From contig NZ_JBNAZM010000020.1 of NCBI RefSeq assembly GCF_051195215.1, positions 16,002-80,001 of the forward strand: a stretch of DNA of 64,000 nt, read 5' to 3'. Source of the DNA: Arhodomonas sp051195215. Its GTDB lineage: Bacteria; Pseudomonadota; Gammaproteobacteria; Nitrococcales; Nitrococcaceae. Of the stretch, positions 16,699 to 25,918 are shown one piece after another (position 1 is the first letter of the stretch; each line of letters starts with the position of its first letter). The notes beneath the pieces were generated by a model that saw nothing but the letters and a program-made list of their open reading frames with translations, was not told the origin of the DNA and did not search any database. The translations under genes and the position numbers were made by a program.

Positions 16699-17769
16699 CT
16701 ATTCGAACGATAGCTGCAGGCTATGTTCAGGGCGGTCGGTGAGTTGGGAGAAGGTGACGCCCAGCAGGCGTACGGCGCGGTGGAGGCTGTGCTGGCGGAG
16801 GCATTCCCGGGCGGCGGCCTGGAGGATATCGGTGTCGTCGCTGGCCTCGGGCAGCGAGAACGAGCGTGTCTGGGTGACGAAGTCGCGATAGCGGATCTTC
16901 ACCGTCACCGTCTTTGCCCGCAGGCCGCGCTCGCGCAGCTTCGGTACCAGGCCCCGGATCATTTCCGCAGCCAGCCACGCGAGGCGCCCGCTGGAGCGGC
17001 AGTCGGTCTGGAACGTCGTCTCCCGGCCGATGGATTTACGCCGCCGTCGTGCACCGACGGGACGGTCGTCGTGGCCGTGGGCTCGCGCCTGCAGCGCTTC
17101 GGCGTGGCGGGCCGGAAACAACCGCGCAAGGCGTTCCAGCGGTGCATTGGCCAGCTCGCCGATGGTGGTGATCCCGAGCTCGGCAAGGTGTTCGGCGGTC
17201 CGGGGGCCGACACCATGGAGGGTGCGCACCGTCAGCGGCCATACGCGCGCCGGCACGTCGTCGAGCGTCAGCTCGGTGAGGCCGTCGGGCTTCTCCAGAT
17301 CGGAGGCGATCTTGGCCAGCAGGCGGTTGGGGGCGAAGCCGACCGAGGCGGTGAGCCGGGTGCGCTCGCGGATCGTGTTCTTGAGCGTCCTCGCAAGCTG
17401 TCGAGGGGGCTCGTCGCGGTGACTGACGTCCAGGTAGGCCTCGTCCAGCCCCACTGGTTCGAGCACGCGGGAGACGTCTTCCAGGATGTCGAACACCGCC
17501 ATCGAGGCGTCCCGGTAGGCTGGCAGGTCCACCGGCAGGAACACCGCGTGGGGGCAGAGTGCCACGGCACGCCGCAGTGGCATCGCCGAGTGGATGCCGT
17601 ACTGGCGTGCTTCATAGGTGGCGGTGGAGACGACGCCGCGGCGATTGGGGTCGCCGCGGCCGCCGACCACCACCGGCTGCCCGGCGAGCTCGGGCCGGCG
17701 TAGCAGCTCCACGGACGCGAAGAAGGCGTCCATGTCCACGTGAAGGATGGTACGTTCGCCGCCGCTCAT
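16699..17769 (-). CDS. dinB: DNA polymerase IV (Y-family)
   Basis: 356 residues, the usual length. Palm-domain acidic residues D12 (HVDMDAFFASVE) and D109/E110 (GLDEAYLDV) are intact; the HhH thumb (LHGVGPRTAEHLAELGITTIGEL) and little-finger domain (RRRKSIGRETTF...) follow. The C-terminus ends in a short hydrophobic HSLQLSFE, which looks like a sliding-clamp-binding tail. It performs translesion synthesis. No LexA box was recognisable in the 95-bp spacer upstream. Confidence 0.95.
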   Translation of the reverse strand: MSGGERTILHVDMDAFFASVELLRRPELAGQPVVVGGRGDPNRRGVVSTATYEARQYGIHSAMPLRRAVALCPHAVFLPVDLPAYRDASMAVFDILEDVSRVLEPVGLDEAYLDVSHRDEPPRQLARTLKNTIRERTRLTASVGFAPNRLLAKIASDLEKPDGLTELTLDDVPARVWPLTVRTLHGVGPRTAEHLAELGITTIGELANAPLERLARLFPARHAEALQARAHGHDDRPVGARRRRKSIGRETTFQTDCRSSGRLAWLAAEMIRGLVPKLRERGLRAKTVTVKIRYRDFVTQTRSFSLPEASDDTDILQAAARECLRQHSLHRAVRLLGVTFSQLTDRPEHSLQLSFE

Positions 17770-17864
17770 GGCGGCGCATAGTATCCCTGCTCAGGCGCAC
17801 GCGGTCGAGTGGAGGCCGCCCCGGCGAGCGGCCGGGGGATCGGGCGCGGCCCCCGCGTACCCGG

Positions 17865-19892
17865 CTATTGTGCGCGGAAGCGGCCGACCAGTTCGCGCAG
17901 CCGTTCGCTCATGGCGGCGAGTTCGCTGCCGGCGCGCTCGAGCTGTTCCATGCTCTCCACCGTCTGCTCGACCACGGCGTTCACCTGGCTGACGTTCTGA
18001 TTGATGCTCTCGCTGGTGGCGGTCTGTTCCTCCGCCGCACCGGCGATCTGGGTGTTCATCTCGGTGATGCGGTTGACCCCTTCGCTGATGCGCCCGAGAG
18101 CATCGCCAGCCTCGGCGGCCTGGTCCACTGTTTTCCGGGCGCGGGTGCGGCTGCTGTCCATGGCGCTGGCGGCCGCCTCCGCGCCGGCCTGCACCCGCTC
18201 GATGATGCTCTGGATCTCGCCGGTGGACTCCTGGGTGCGCTGGGCCAGGGTGCGGACCTCGTCGGCCACCACCGCGAAGCCCCGCCCCTGCTCGCCGGCC
18301 CGGGCGGCCTCGATGGCGGCGTTGAGCGCGAGCAGGTTGGTCTGCTCGGCGACGTCACGAATGACGTCCAGCACCGTGGTGATATTGCCGGCCTCCTGGC
18401 GCAGATCCATGACGGTCTGTGCAGCGGATTCCACCTCCTGTGCCAGGCCGTCTATGGCATCAACCGTGCGCTGAACCACTTCCCGGCCCTGGCCGCTGTC
18501 GTTGGAGACACCCTCCGCGCCCTCGGCCGCCTCCGAGGTATTGCGGGCAATCTCCTGCCCCGTGGTGGCCATCTGGTTCATGGCGGTGGCGACCTGGTCC
18601 ACTTCCTCGCGCTGGCGCCGCACGCCTTCATCGGTGGAGCGGGTCACGGCGGTGAGCTCCTCGGAGGCGCCGGCGAGGCTCTCGGTTTCCTGACTGATGC
18701 CGCGAACGACCCCTTGCAGCGCCTCGAGGAAGCGGTTCACGGCGGTAATGAAGTCCCCCACTTCGTCGTGCTGCCCGGCGGTAAGGCGCCGGGAGAGGTC
18801 TGCCTGCCCGGATTCCATGTCGTCGAGCAGCGCGGTGATCTCGCGGCGGCCACGCTGGACCGGGCGTACCACCCCCCGGGTGATGACGAAGGCGAGGATC
18901 AGCCCGCCGACCGTGGCCACGCCGACCAGTGCCGCGGTCAGGGTCATCGCCGAGCTGGTGCGCGCGCCGGCCTCGCCGGCCACCTCGGAGAGCGCGCTGA
19001 AGCTGCTGTCCTGCAGCGCTTGGGCGGTCTCGACCATTTTCCCGCCGAGCGGATCCATGACGTCGGTCTTCGTTCGCGCGATGGTGCTGAGCTGGGCGGC
19101 GAGCTCGTCGGTGATGCGCTGGTAGCGGCGGGTGGCATCGGCGGCGGCCGCGCGAAGCTCTGCCTGGCGGTCGCCGAGGATGTAGGCGTTGAGCTGCTTG
19201 AGACCGCGCTGGGCGTCCATGGCGAGCTTGCGGCTTTCCTCGAGCAGGGCCTCGTCGCGGTCGCTGAGATAGCGGCGCGCGGTGGTGCGCAGCTCGTTGA
19301 CGATGCCCAGTGTGCGCTGTGCCTGGTAGGCGAGCAGGTAGTCGTTCTGCCCGGTGCCCATGGCCGCGAGATCGTCGAGGGGGGCGGAGGCGGCTTCACC
19401 GGCCTTGCTGAGGCGGTCGGCCACTTCCGCGAGCGTGGAAGTTGCCGGCCGGATCTTCTCGCTGAACGCGGTCTCGTATTGCTGGTGCTGCGTCGCCAGC
19501 GTGTCCAGCAACTCGAGGCGTTGGGCGTCATCGATGCGCGAGCGAGCCCGCTCGAGCTCCGCGCGGAATTGCTCGCCGTTGGCGAGGAAGGCCTCCGCAT
19601 TATCCCGTGCGCGGGTGTCGATGTACGCATTGAGCGCGAGGCGCTGGCTGTAAAGGTCGCTCAGGATCGCCGTAGCCGTCGCCGTGTCGGGGGCGAGATC
19701 GCCGGTGACCACCCCCATGTGCCGGTCGACGGCGCGGAAGCCCGCGATCGCGACCGCGCCGACGACCACGAACAGCACCAGGATCACCACCGGTGCGGCC
19801 ATTACCTTGGCGGTCAGCCCCAGGCGCCACGCGCCGCGTCCACCCGCCGCCTTGCCTCTCGTCCTCGTCAATCGCGATTGGCTCATTGTCAT
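17865..19892 (-). CDS. Methyl-accepting chemotaxis protein
   Basis: 675 residues. A cytoplasmic N-terminal tail, first membrane span (about 28-50), a long helical periplasmic sensor (about 52-305, bimodular HBM-like by length), second span (about 308-330), HAMP (about 331-390) and a C-terminal signalling domain with the conserved hairpin EQTNLLALNAAIEAARAGEQGRGFAVVADEVRTLAQRT. It should feed the CheA pathway; no che genes are nearby and no C-terminal NWETF-type pentapeptide is present. The ligand is unknown. ATG codons at 19892 and 19886 are both possible. Confidence 0.92.
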   Translation of the reverse strand: MTMSQSRLTRTRGKAAGGRGAWRLGLTAKVMAAPVVILVLFVVVGAVAIAGFRAVDRHMGVVTGDLAPDTATATAILSDLYSQRLALNAYIDTRARDNAEAFLANGEQFRAELERARSRIDDAQRLELLDTLATQHQQYETAFSEKIRPATSTLAEVADRLSKAGEAASAPLDDLAAMGTGQNDYLLAYQAQRTLGIVNELRTTARRYLSDRDEALLEESRKLAMDAQRGLKQLNAYILGDRQAELRAAAADATRRYQRITDELAAQLSTIARTKTDVMDPLGGKMVETAQALQDSSFSALSEVAGEAGARTSSAMTLTAALVGVATVGGLILAFVITRGVVRPVQRGRREITALLDDMESGQADLSRRLTAGQHDEVGDFITAVNRFLEALQGVVRGISQETESLAGASEELTAVTRSTDEGVRRQREEVDQVATAMNQMATTGQEIARNTSEAAEGAEGVSNDSGQGREVVQRTVDAIDGLAQEVESAAQTVMDLRQEAGNITTVLDVIRDVAEQTNLLALNAAIEAARAGEQGRGFAVVADEVRTLAQRTQESTGEIQSIIERVQAGAEAAASAMDSSRTRARKTVDQAAEAGDALGRISEGVNRITEMNTQIAGAAEEQTATSESINQNVSQVNAVVEQTVESMEQLERAGSELAAMSERLRELVGRFRAQ

Positions 19893-20005
19893 CGTTCTCG
19901 CTGCCGGGAATCGTGGAGTTCCACTTCCTTCTATCGGCGGCGGGGCGATGAACTTGATCCGCCCGTGTCAGGACACACCAGGTGCCGGTCGTCTCCCGGT
20001 CGTGC

Positions 20006-20749
20006 CTACGTATGTATTTGTCGTTCACGCCGCCGCGCGCGCAGACGCAGGTTCATCATCTCCACGGCCGCGGAGAAGGCCATCGCGAAGTAGATGTAGC
20101 CCTTGGGAATGTGCAGCCCCGCACCGTCGGCGACCAGTGCGACGCCGATGAGCATCAGGAACGACAACGCGAGCATCTTGATGGTCGGGTGAGCCGCGAT
20201 AACGCGGTTGATCGCCCCCACGAGCAGCAGCATCACACCCACGGCGAGGATGATCGCCACCACCATGACTTCGATGTCGTCGGCCATGCCCACAGCGGTG
20301 ATGACGGAGTCCAGGGAGAAGACCACGTCCAGCAACCCGATCTGGACGATGACACTGACGAAGCTCGCGCCCGCCGCGTCGCTTGCGGCATGGCCGTCAC
20401 CTTCGCCTTCGAGCTTGGCGTGAATCTCCGTGGTCGCCTTGTAGATGAGGAACAGCCCACCCGCGCCGAGGACGAGATCGCGGCCCGAGACCCCGTGACC
20501 GAAAACCTCGAACAGGGCACGGGTCAGCCCCATCAGCCAGGCGATGGAGAACAGCAGCAGCAGCCGGGTGACCAGCGCCGCCATCAGCCCGAGCTGTCGG
20601 GCGCGCGGGCGCTGGTGCTCGGGTAGGCGGTCGGCGAGGATGGAGATGAACACGATGTTGTCGATGCCGAGCACGATCTCCATCACAGTGAGCGTTACCA
20701 GCGCCGCCCACGCGGCCGGGTCGCTCATCCAGTCGATCCATTCCAGCAC
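20006..20749 (-). CDS. TerC-family integral membrane protein
   Basis: 247 residues with seven hydrophobic helices and both TerC signature segments: EIVLGIDNIVFISIL near the N-terminus and DVVFSLDSVITAVGM at mid-protein, each with the conserved Asp. The family is linked to metal (often Mn) efflux and tellurite resistance. The frame runs back to 21166, but the family begins at LEWIDWMSD; the GTG at 20749 follows AGGGAGA at 5 nt. A YkoY/YjbE-type role in metal homeostasis is inferred. Confidence 0.85.
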   Translation of the reverse strand: MLEWIDWMSDPAAWAALVTLTVMEIVLGIDNIVFISILADRLPEHQRPRARQLGLMAALVTRLLLLFSIAWLMGLTRALFEVFGHGVSGRDLVLGAGGLFLIYKATTEIHAKLEGEGDGHAASDAAGASFVSVIVQIGLLDVVFSLDSVITAVGMADDIEVMVVAIILAVGVMLLLVGAINRVIAAHPTIKMLALSFLMLIGVALVADGAGLHIPKGYIYFAMAFSAAVEMMNLRLRARRRERQIHT

Positions 20750-21125
20750 GATGGTCTCCCTGCATGTTGGTGCCCGTCGGGGAGGATACGGGCCGTCCGC
20801 AGGGGGCGCCAGCACGGCGGCGCTCGAGGAACCGCTGGACGATTCGTGCCAGCCTCCGGCCGATCGGCGCATCGGTATGACCAGCCGAGTCCGGTGCCGA
20901 GAGCCTCCGTGGGCACGTCTGGCGGGGGGCGGGGCCAGGCAGGTATTCCCGTAACGGATCACGGCCATGCGCTGCGAGCGCCGTCTCGCCGGAGCCTGGC
21001 GACGACGCGGGCATCGTTCAGCGCTATCTTTACAGCCGCGTTCGCTGTGGCACGCTGGCCGCCTTCCGAGACGCACGCGCCGGCAGGCGCGCGCCCAATT
21101 CAACTCATGCGCCACGGAGCGAGGC
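20750..21125. other. Divergent spacer between terC-like gene and ABC-class ATPase
   Basis: 376 bp without a supportable gene. It contains a small GC hairpin (GCGCC ggca GGCGC near 21077) and a CTATCTTT/TACAGC stretch that might hold a promoter, but no repeat, RNA or operator I can name. Confidence 0.3.
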
Positions 21126-22790
21126 ATGCAGGAGCTGCAGAGCACGCTCGCCCGGATCGATGGCAAGGGTTACAAGGCCTATCGCGACATCACCGGGCGT
21201 TATCGGTTCGACGACTTCGAGCTGCGGGTCGATCACGTCCAGGGCGACCCCTATGCGGCGCCGTCACGTCTGCGGGTGATCATGCCCTGGGACGAGGCGG
21301 CGCTGCCCGACGACGTCCGCAATGGGGTGCGCGCACGGGCGGCGCGCGATTTTCTCGCGCGCTGTTTCCGTCGCGCCGTGCGTGACGAGCCGGCCATCGC
21401 CATCGATGCCGGTGCGCAGACGGTGCTTGACCGCACCGCAGCCCTGTTCACGCCACAGGGGGTGGAGCTGCGCTTCACCGTCAATCTGCCGGCGCGTGGC
21501 CGTAGCATCCTCGGCCGCCAGGCGCGGGAGCTTTTGTGCCGGATCCTGCCACGGGCCGTACGTGCCGCGCTGCGACCGGAGCACCGCGATACCGCGGCGC
21601 TGGCGCATCACTGCGACGTTGTCGAGGACCAGTTCGCCCTGCGCGAGCAGCTCGCCGGGCAGGGGCTGGTGGCCTTCGTCGCCGACGGTGCGGTCCTGCC
21701 CCGGCGCTCCGGGGTGGACGACCGCCCGCTCGCGGATGCTGTGGCGTTCGCGTCGGCGCCGAGTCTGCGGGCTACGCTGATGGCCCCCAATGCGGGGGAA
21801 GTCAGCGGTCTCGGGGTGCCGCGGGGCATCACCCTCATCGTCGGCGGCGGCTTCCATGGCAAGTCCACGCTGCTGCGCGCCCTGGAGCTCGGCGTCTACG
21901 ATCATGTCCCCGGTGACGGGCGGGAACGGGTCGTCACCGACGCGGAGGCGGTGAAGATCCGCGCCGAAGATGGCCGTGCGGTGCACGCCGTGGATCTCTC
22001 GCCGTTCATCAACCATCTGCCCTACGGCAAGTCCACGACGGCGTTCGACACGGAGCTCGCCTCGGGCTCTACCAGCCAGGCGGCGGCGCTGCAGGAGGCA
22101 CTGGAGCTCGGTGCCGGCACGTTGCTGGTGGACGAGGATACCTCGGCGACCAATTTCATGATCCGCGATCAGCGCATGCAGGCGTTGGTGGCCAAGCGCG
22201 ACGAGCCGATCACGCCGTTCGTCGACCGCATCCGTGAGCTGCGGGATACCCTGGCGGTGTCGACAGTGCTGGTAATGGGCGGGTCGGGGGATTATTTCGC
22301 CCACGCGGACACGGTCATCCAGATGCACGACTACCTGCCGCGGGACGTGACCGCCGAGGCGCGCCGTATCGCCGCCGAGCATGCGGCCGGACGTCGCGAG
22401 GAGGCGGAGAGCGCGCTCGCGGCACCGCGTCCGCGTTCGTTGCGTCCGCGCTCGGTGGACCCCACTGCCGGTCGGGGCAAGCCGCGGATCAAGGCCCGTG
22501 GCGAGGACACCCTCGTATTCGGGCGTGACGACGTGGATCTGCGCGCCGTCGAGCAGATCGTGGATGCCAGCCAGGTGCGTGCCATCGGCTTGCTGCTCCC
22601 GCTGCTCGCCGCCCACGGTGGTGAATGGGTAACCGATCCGGGGGCGCAGGTGCGGGAGCTGCTCGCCCAGCCCTGGGAGCGGTTGACCGGGCGCCCCTCC
22701 GGCGATCTGGCGCGGCCGCGCCCCGCGGAGGTCATGGCGGCGCTCAATCGACTGCGAAGCGCCGTGTTTCGCGCCGGCGGCGCGGGCTGA
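21126..22790 (+). CDS. Predicted ATPase of the ABC class (PF09818-like)
   Basis: 554 residues. A family-specific N-terminal region (KGYKAYRDITGRYRF...) of about 230 residues precedes a P-loop GGGFHGKST at 240-248, then an ABC-like signature zone (FDTELASGSTSQAAALQEAL), a Walker B-like LLVDEDTSATNFMIRD, and a switch histidine-like region (STVLVMGGSGDYF). It is a stand-alone soluble ABC-type ATPase without a membrane partner; cellular role is unknown. The ATG at 21126 is chosen over the frame start at 20967 because GGAGCGAGG precedes it and family members begin near MQELQ. Confidence 0.85.
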   Translation: MQELQSTLARIDGKGYKAYRDITGRYRFDDFELRVDHVQGDPYAAPSRLRVIMPWDEAALPDDVRNGVRARAARDFLARCFRRAVRDEPAIAIDAGAQTVLDRTAALFTPQGVELRFTVNLPARGRSILGRQARELLCRILPRAVRAALRPEHRDTAALAHHCDVVEDQFALREQLAGQGLVAFVADGAVLPRRSGVDDRPLADAVAFASAPSLRATLMAPNAGEVSGLGVPRGITLIVGGGFHGKSTLLRALELGVYDHVPGDGRERVVTDAEAVKIRAEDGRAVHAVDLSPFINHLPYGKSTTAFDTELASGSTSQAAALQEALELGAGTLLVDEDTSATNFMIRDQRMQALVAKRDEPITPFVDRIRELRDTLAVSTVLVMGGSGDYFAHADTVIQMHDYLPRDVTAEARRIAAEHAAGRREEAESALAAPRPRSLRPRSVDPTAGRGKPRIKARGEDTLVFGRDDVDLRAVEQIVDASQVRAIGLLLPLLAAHGGEWVTDPGAQVRELLAQPWERLTGRPSGDLARPRPAEVMAALNRLRSAVFRAGGAG

Positions 22791-22800
22791 GCGGTGCGGC

Positions 22801-24363
22801 TCAGCCCGGCGCGGGGGAGTCGGTGCCGGGCTGAATCACCAGGTGCTTGTCCGGCTCACAGCCGGTGCTCTGCGCGAGCAGGCGGTGGCGCATGGCGATG
22901 CGGTGCTGGAGCTTGCGCAATGGCGCCGAACGCGGCGTGAGCTCCACCGCGATGCCTTCGTCGATCACGCGCTGTGCGGCGGCTTCCGCTTCCCGGGCGG
23001 CGGCGTCCACCGTGGCGTCATTGAGGCCCGGCACGACGTTGAAGACGTCGCGCAGCAATCGCCGTATCTGCGCCGTGCTATTGCGCTTGATCGCGTAAAC
23101 CGGGGCCCCGGTCTCGGCGATCAGTTCCTGCAGGCGCCGGTCCTGGCTGCGGGCGCGCAGAGCGAGCACCAGGTCCGCCCGTTCGGCTTGCTCCACGGTG
23201 CGGGCGTTGAGGCGCAGATCCCTCAGCACGCGCTCGGTGGAATCGCGGCTCAACGCGTAGCAATAGATGCGCACCATGCGCTCGCTGCCGCTCTGCGGAG
23301 TCGGTTTCGTCGGCGCTGGCACCCGTTGCGGTTCCGGTTCCGGTACCGGGGGCGCCGGCGGTGCCGGAATGGCGGGCTCGCCGCCGGACTCGCCGGTCGT
23401 GCCGCGCGGTTCGCCCCGTGGGGCGATGCCCCGGAGCAGCGCGTCCACGGCGCGCGCGGTATCGCGGTGGACGATGAGGCGTTCGCGGTCGACGATCTCC
23501 ACCACGGCACCGAACGTCGGCGGGCCGGCGCGTTCGCTGACGGTCTTCTGGGTGCCGCGTGCACGGGCGCCTTCGTCGCTGAGGGTGACCGTGCGTACGC
23601 CGCCGACCAGGTCGGCGAGCGTGGGGTTGCGCGTGAGGTTCTCCAGCGTCGTGCCATGCGCGGTGCCGATGAGCTGTACGCCGCGTTCGGCGATGGTGCG
23701 CGCTGCGGCCGCCTCGGCGGCCGTGCCGATCTCGTCGACCACGATCACCTCGGGCATGTGGTTTTCCACCGCCTCGATCATCACGGCGTGCTGGGCATCC
23801 GGATGGGGAACCTGCATGCGGCGCGCGGAACCGATCGCCGGGTGTGGAATGTCGCCGTCGCCGGCGATCTCGTTGGAGGTATCCACGATGACGACGCGTC
23901 GGGCGAAGTCGTCGGCGAGCACCCGTGCCATCTCGCGCAGGCGGGTGGTCTTGCCCACCCCCGGCGGCCCGAGCAGCAGGATGCTGTAGGCATCGGCGGC
24001 GAGGTCGTGCAGGGGGGCGATGGTGCCATAGACGGCGCGGCCGACGCGCAGGGTCAGCCCGACGGTCTCACCGGTGCGGTTGCGGATGGCGGCGATACGG
24101 TGGAGCGTGCCCTCGATGCCGGCGCGGTTGTCCGCGGTGAAACGGCCGACGGCCTCGCACACTCGGGCGAGTGTCTCGCGCGTCACCGGTGCATCGTCGA
24201 GGGCATGCGGCCCGCCGGTGAGGCGTGCCTGCGGCGGGCGGCCGAGGTCGAGCACCACCTCGAGCAGATCCGTGGAGGGTAAGCGGCGCAGGCGTTCCCG
24301 CAGTGGCCGGGGAAGGACGCCGAGCAGCCGTTCGAGGTCATCGGTTCGGGTTTCGATGCTCAC
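22801..24363 (-). CDS. SpoIIIAA/Ycf45-like AAA ATPase with R3H domain
   Basis: 520 residues. An N-terminal region similar to stage III sporulation protein AA and plastid Ycf45 holds Walker A GPPGVGKTT (132-140), Walker B-like PEVIVVDEIGT and a sensor-like IGTAHG. After a Pro/Glu linker (about 330-365) comes a second domain (VRIYCYALSRD... RAIKRN) and a C-terminal R3H motif (LRKLQH) typical of single-strand nucleic-acid binding. The organism does not look like a spore former, so a role in nucleic-acid handling is more likely. It converges on the ATPase at 21126 with only 10 bp between stops. Confidence 0.82.
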   Translation of the reverse strand: MSIETRTDDLERLLGVLPRPLRERLRRLPSTDLLEVVLDLGRPPQARLTGGPHALDDAPVTRETLARVCEAVGRFTADNRAGIEGTLHRIAAIRNRTGETVGLTLRVGRAVYGTIAPLHDLAADAYSILLLGPPGVGKTTRLREMARVLADDFARRVVIVDTSNEIAGDGDIPHPAIGSARRMQVPHPDAQHAVMIEAVENHMPEVIVVDEIGTAAEAAAARTIAERGVQLIGTAHGTTLENLTRNPTLADLVGGVRTVTLSDEGARARGTQKTVSERAGPPTFGAVVEIVDRERLIVHRDTARAVDALLRGIAPRGEPRGTTGESGGEPAIPAPPAPPVPEPEPQRVPAPTKPTPQSGSERMVRIYCYALSRDSTERVLRDLRLNARTVEQAERADLVLALRARSQDRRLQELIAETGAPVYAIKRNSTAQIRRLLRDVFNVVPGLNDATVDAAAREAEAAAQRVIDEGIAVELTPRSAPLRKLQHRIAMRHRLLAQSTGCEPDKHLVIQPGTDSPAPG

Positions 24364-24431
24364 GCGGGACGACCTCCTGCTGTGTCCTTACCTCCATGTA
24401 TCCCCGCCACCCGTTAAACTGTCAATCATCC

Positions 24432-24686
24432 GTGCCGACGGGTGACAATTGGGCTCGCCCGACCACTTCGAGGCGCGACGACATCGCCGGTGTGCCCGAC
24501 GCGTTGCTGGACGCGATGGGGCGGCTGGAGCTCGTCATGGAGCTCACGATCCACCCGGGGCGCCGCCTTGCCCGCGTGCGCGCCGTTGAAGTGCTCGACG
24601 GGCTGCTGCATCGCGGCTGCTTCGTGCAGTTGCCGCCCGACGACGACGTCATGCCGTTCGGCGGGGCGAACCGGACGAAGCATTAA
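24432..24686 (+). CDS. Small hypothetical protein
   Basis: 84 residues from a GTG at 24432, or shorter from GTG 24492 or ATG 24516. The frame has strong GC at third codon positions through to the TAA, as its neighbours do, and contains a compact helix-sheet-like stretch (DALLDAMGRLELVMELTIHPGRRLARVRAVEVLDGLLHRGCFVQLPPD). No family is recognised and no clear ribosome site decides the start. It lies divergent from the R3H ATPase. Confidence 0.45.
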   Translation: MPTGDNWARPTTSRRDDIAGVPDALLDAMGRLELVMELTIHPGRRLARVRAVEVLDGLLHRGCFVQLPPDDDVMPFGGANRTKH

Positions 24687-24808
24687 TAGCGCGGCTGTCG
24701 ACGGCTATGCTCAATTGCATGAGTCAGTGTTCTGTGTAGGCGATACGGCGTGCCCTCGGCTCAGGGCACTGGAACGGTCCGAGCGCGTGTCTGCTGGGCG
24801 GAGGGGGC

Positions 24809-25093
24809 ATGGCCAACGAGCTTAGAACGAACCGACGTCACGTCGCCCGGTTTCCCGCGGATCTGCTGGTGCGCGTGTACCTCTATGGCCGTGCCGTCGG
24901 CAGCTATCGTACCCGCGACGTCAGTCGTGCGGGGGTCGGCCTGCATGCCGGGCGGGTCATGCTCTGGCGCGGCATGCCGGTGGAGGTTCAGCTCTACTCC
25001 GCCGTGGGCACGCGCGCGGTACCAAGGCGCATCGCCGCGGTCGTGTGCTATTGCCGCGGTAACGGTATGGGGCTGCGTTTCCGTCGCCGTTGA
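24809..25093 (+). CDS. PilZ-domain protein
   Basis: 94 residues forming a single PilZ domain: the N-terminal basic NRRHVARF in place of the RxxxR motif, then TRDVSRAGVGL corresponding to the (D/N)xSxxG motif of c-di-GMP-binding PilZ proteins. It could be a small c-di-GMP receptor affecting motility, adhesion or exopolysaccharide. The ATG follows GGCGGAGGGGG. Its partner proteins are not evident from neighbours. Confidence 0.75.
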   Translation: MANELRTNRRHVARFPADLLVRVYLYGRAVGSYRTRDVSRAGVGLHAGRVMLWRGMPVEVQLYSAVGTRAVPRRIAAVVCYCRGNGMGLRFRRR

Positions 25094-25175
25094 TGGCACG
25101 GAACCGGCCCGCCCCGGGGGGGCTGGCTCGGTAGCCGTGTCGCCCCTGCCGGCGGCGTGCGCGCGGCCGACGCGG

Positions 25176-25760
25176 TTACCCGCGCCCGGCGAGGAAATCC
25201 ACCAGACGCCGGTCGAAGAGCTGGCGAAGGGCGTCCTGGACCGCCCGGGCGATGTCCGCCGCGTTGCGCTCCGGTCCCGGGCGCGTGACCACCCGCGCGC
25301 TCCGCGAGGTCGAGGCCTGACCGTTGAAACGCTCCCCGCCGCGCCAGGCACGCGCCTGCAATGTCATCCGAGTGTCCACCCGCCGCGGCACGTCGGCGGT
25401 TACCGTGTGTCGCAGCTCGGTGATCTCTATGAGCAGGCGCGGTGTCGCCGTGTCCGACCAAAGCTGGGGTGGAAACCCGGCCTGTGAGAGCGTCTCTCCG
25501 GCGGCCAGCTCCACGACGTAGGCGAGGTCCTGGCTCGTGGTGATCGTCGCGTCCTCGTCTTCCCGGTTCTGCAGCACGCCCAGGGCTTTGTCTTCGCGCC
25601 GGTCCACGACTTCCAGCGCCACCGGCGGCCCGCCACTGACGCTCGCGTTCGGTTCCGGCGGTTCCACGCTCAGGCGCAGTGTCTGCGGGTTCTGGGCGCA
25701 GCCGGCGAGCACCACTATGGTGGTGATGAGGGTGAGCAGGCGAGCGGTGGAGAGGGGCAT
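25176..25760 (-). CDS. YajG-like lipoprotein
   Basis: 194 residues with a lipoprotein signal peptide and lipobox LAGC, Cys21. The mature part matches the YajG family pattern (PPVALEVVDRRED... ITELRHTV... RAWRGGERFNGQ...). The ATG at 25760 has a near-perfect AAGGAGG 8 nt upstream and is preferred over 25793. Outer-membrane-anchored; function of the family is poorly defined. Confidence 0.8.
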   Translation of the reverse strand: MPLSTARLLTLITTIVVLAGCAQNPQTLRLSVEPPEPNASVSGGPPVALEVVDRREDKALGVLQNREDEDATITTSQDLAYVVELAAGETLSQAGFPPQLWSDTATPRLLIEITELRHTVTADVPRRVDTRMTLQARAWRGGERFNGQASTSRSARVVTRPGPERNAADIARAVQDALRQLFDRRLVDFLAGRG

Positions 25761-25918
25761 GTCTGAGGCCTCCTTTCTATGAGCTTGACTCATCCTGGTG
25801 ATTGAACGAATTCATTGTGTTCAGGATTTAACTTGACGACCCACAGCTAGGGCCCGAGACTCTGCGAACTCTGGCGCTGCGAGCGCCTGTTGTGTCGCAG
25901 CATACAAGGGTGATACGA

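Noticed and set aside
17559..20093. Very long plus-strand open frame (844 codons) opposite dinB and the chemoreceptor
   Set aside because: Its antisense partners are unmistakable genes; in GC-rich DNA the complementary frame stays open. No ribosome site or homology.
20750..21125. Possible yybP-ykoY manganese riboswitch ahead of the TerC gene
   Set aside because: TerC-family genes often have one, but the conserved GGGGAGUAG core and its partner are not found on the minus strand here.
20967..21125. Upstream start for the ABC-class ATPase
   Set aside because: The extension is Arg-rich, unlike the family, and overlaps the divergent spacer; ATG 21126 has a ribosome site.
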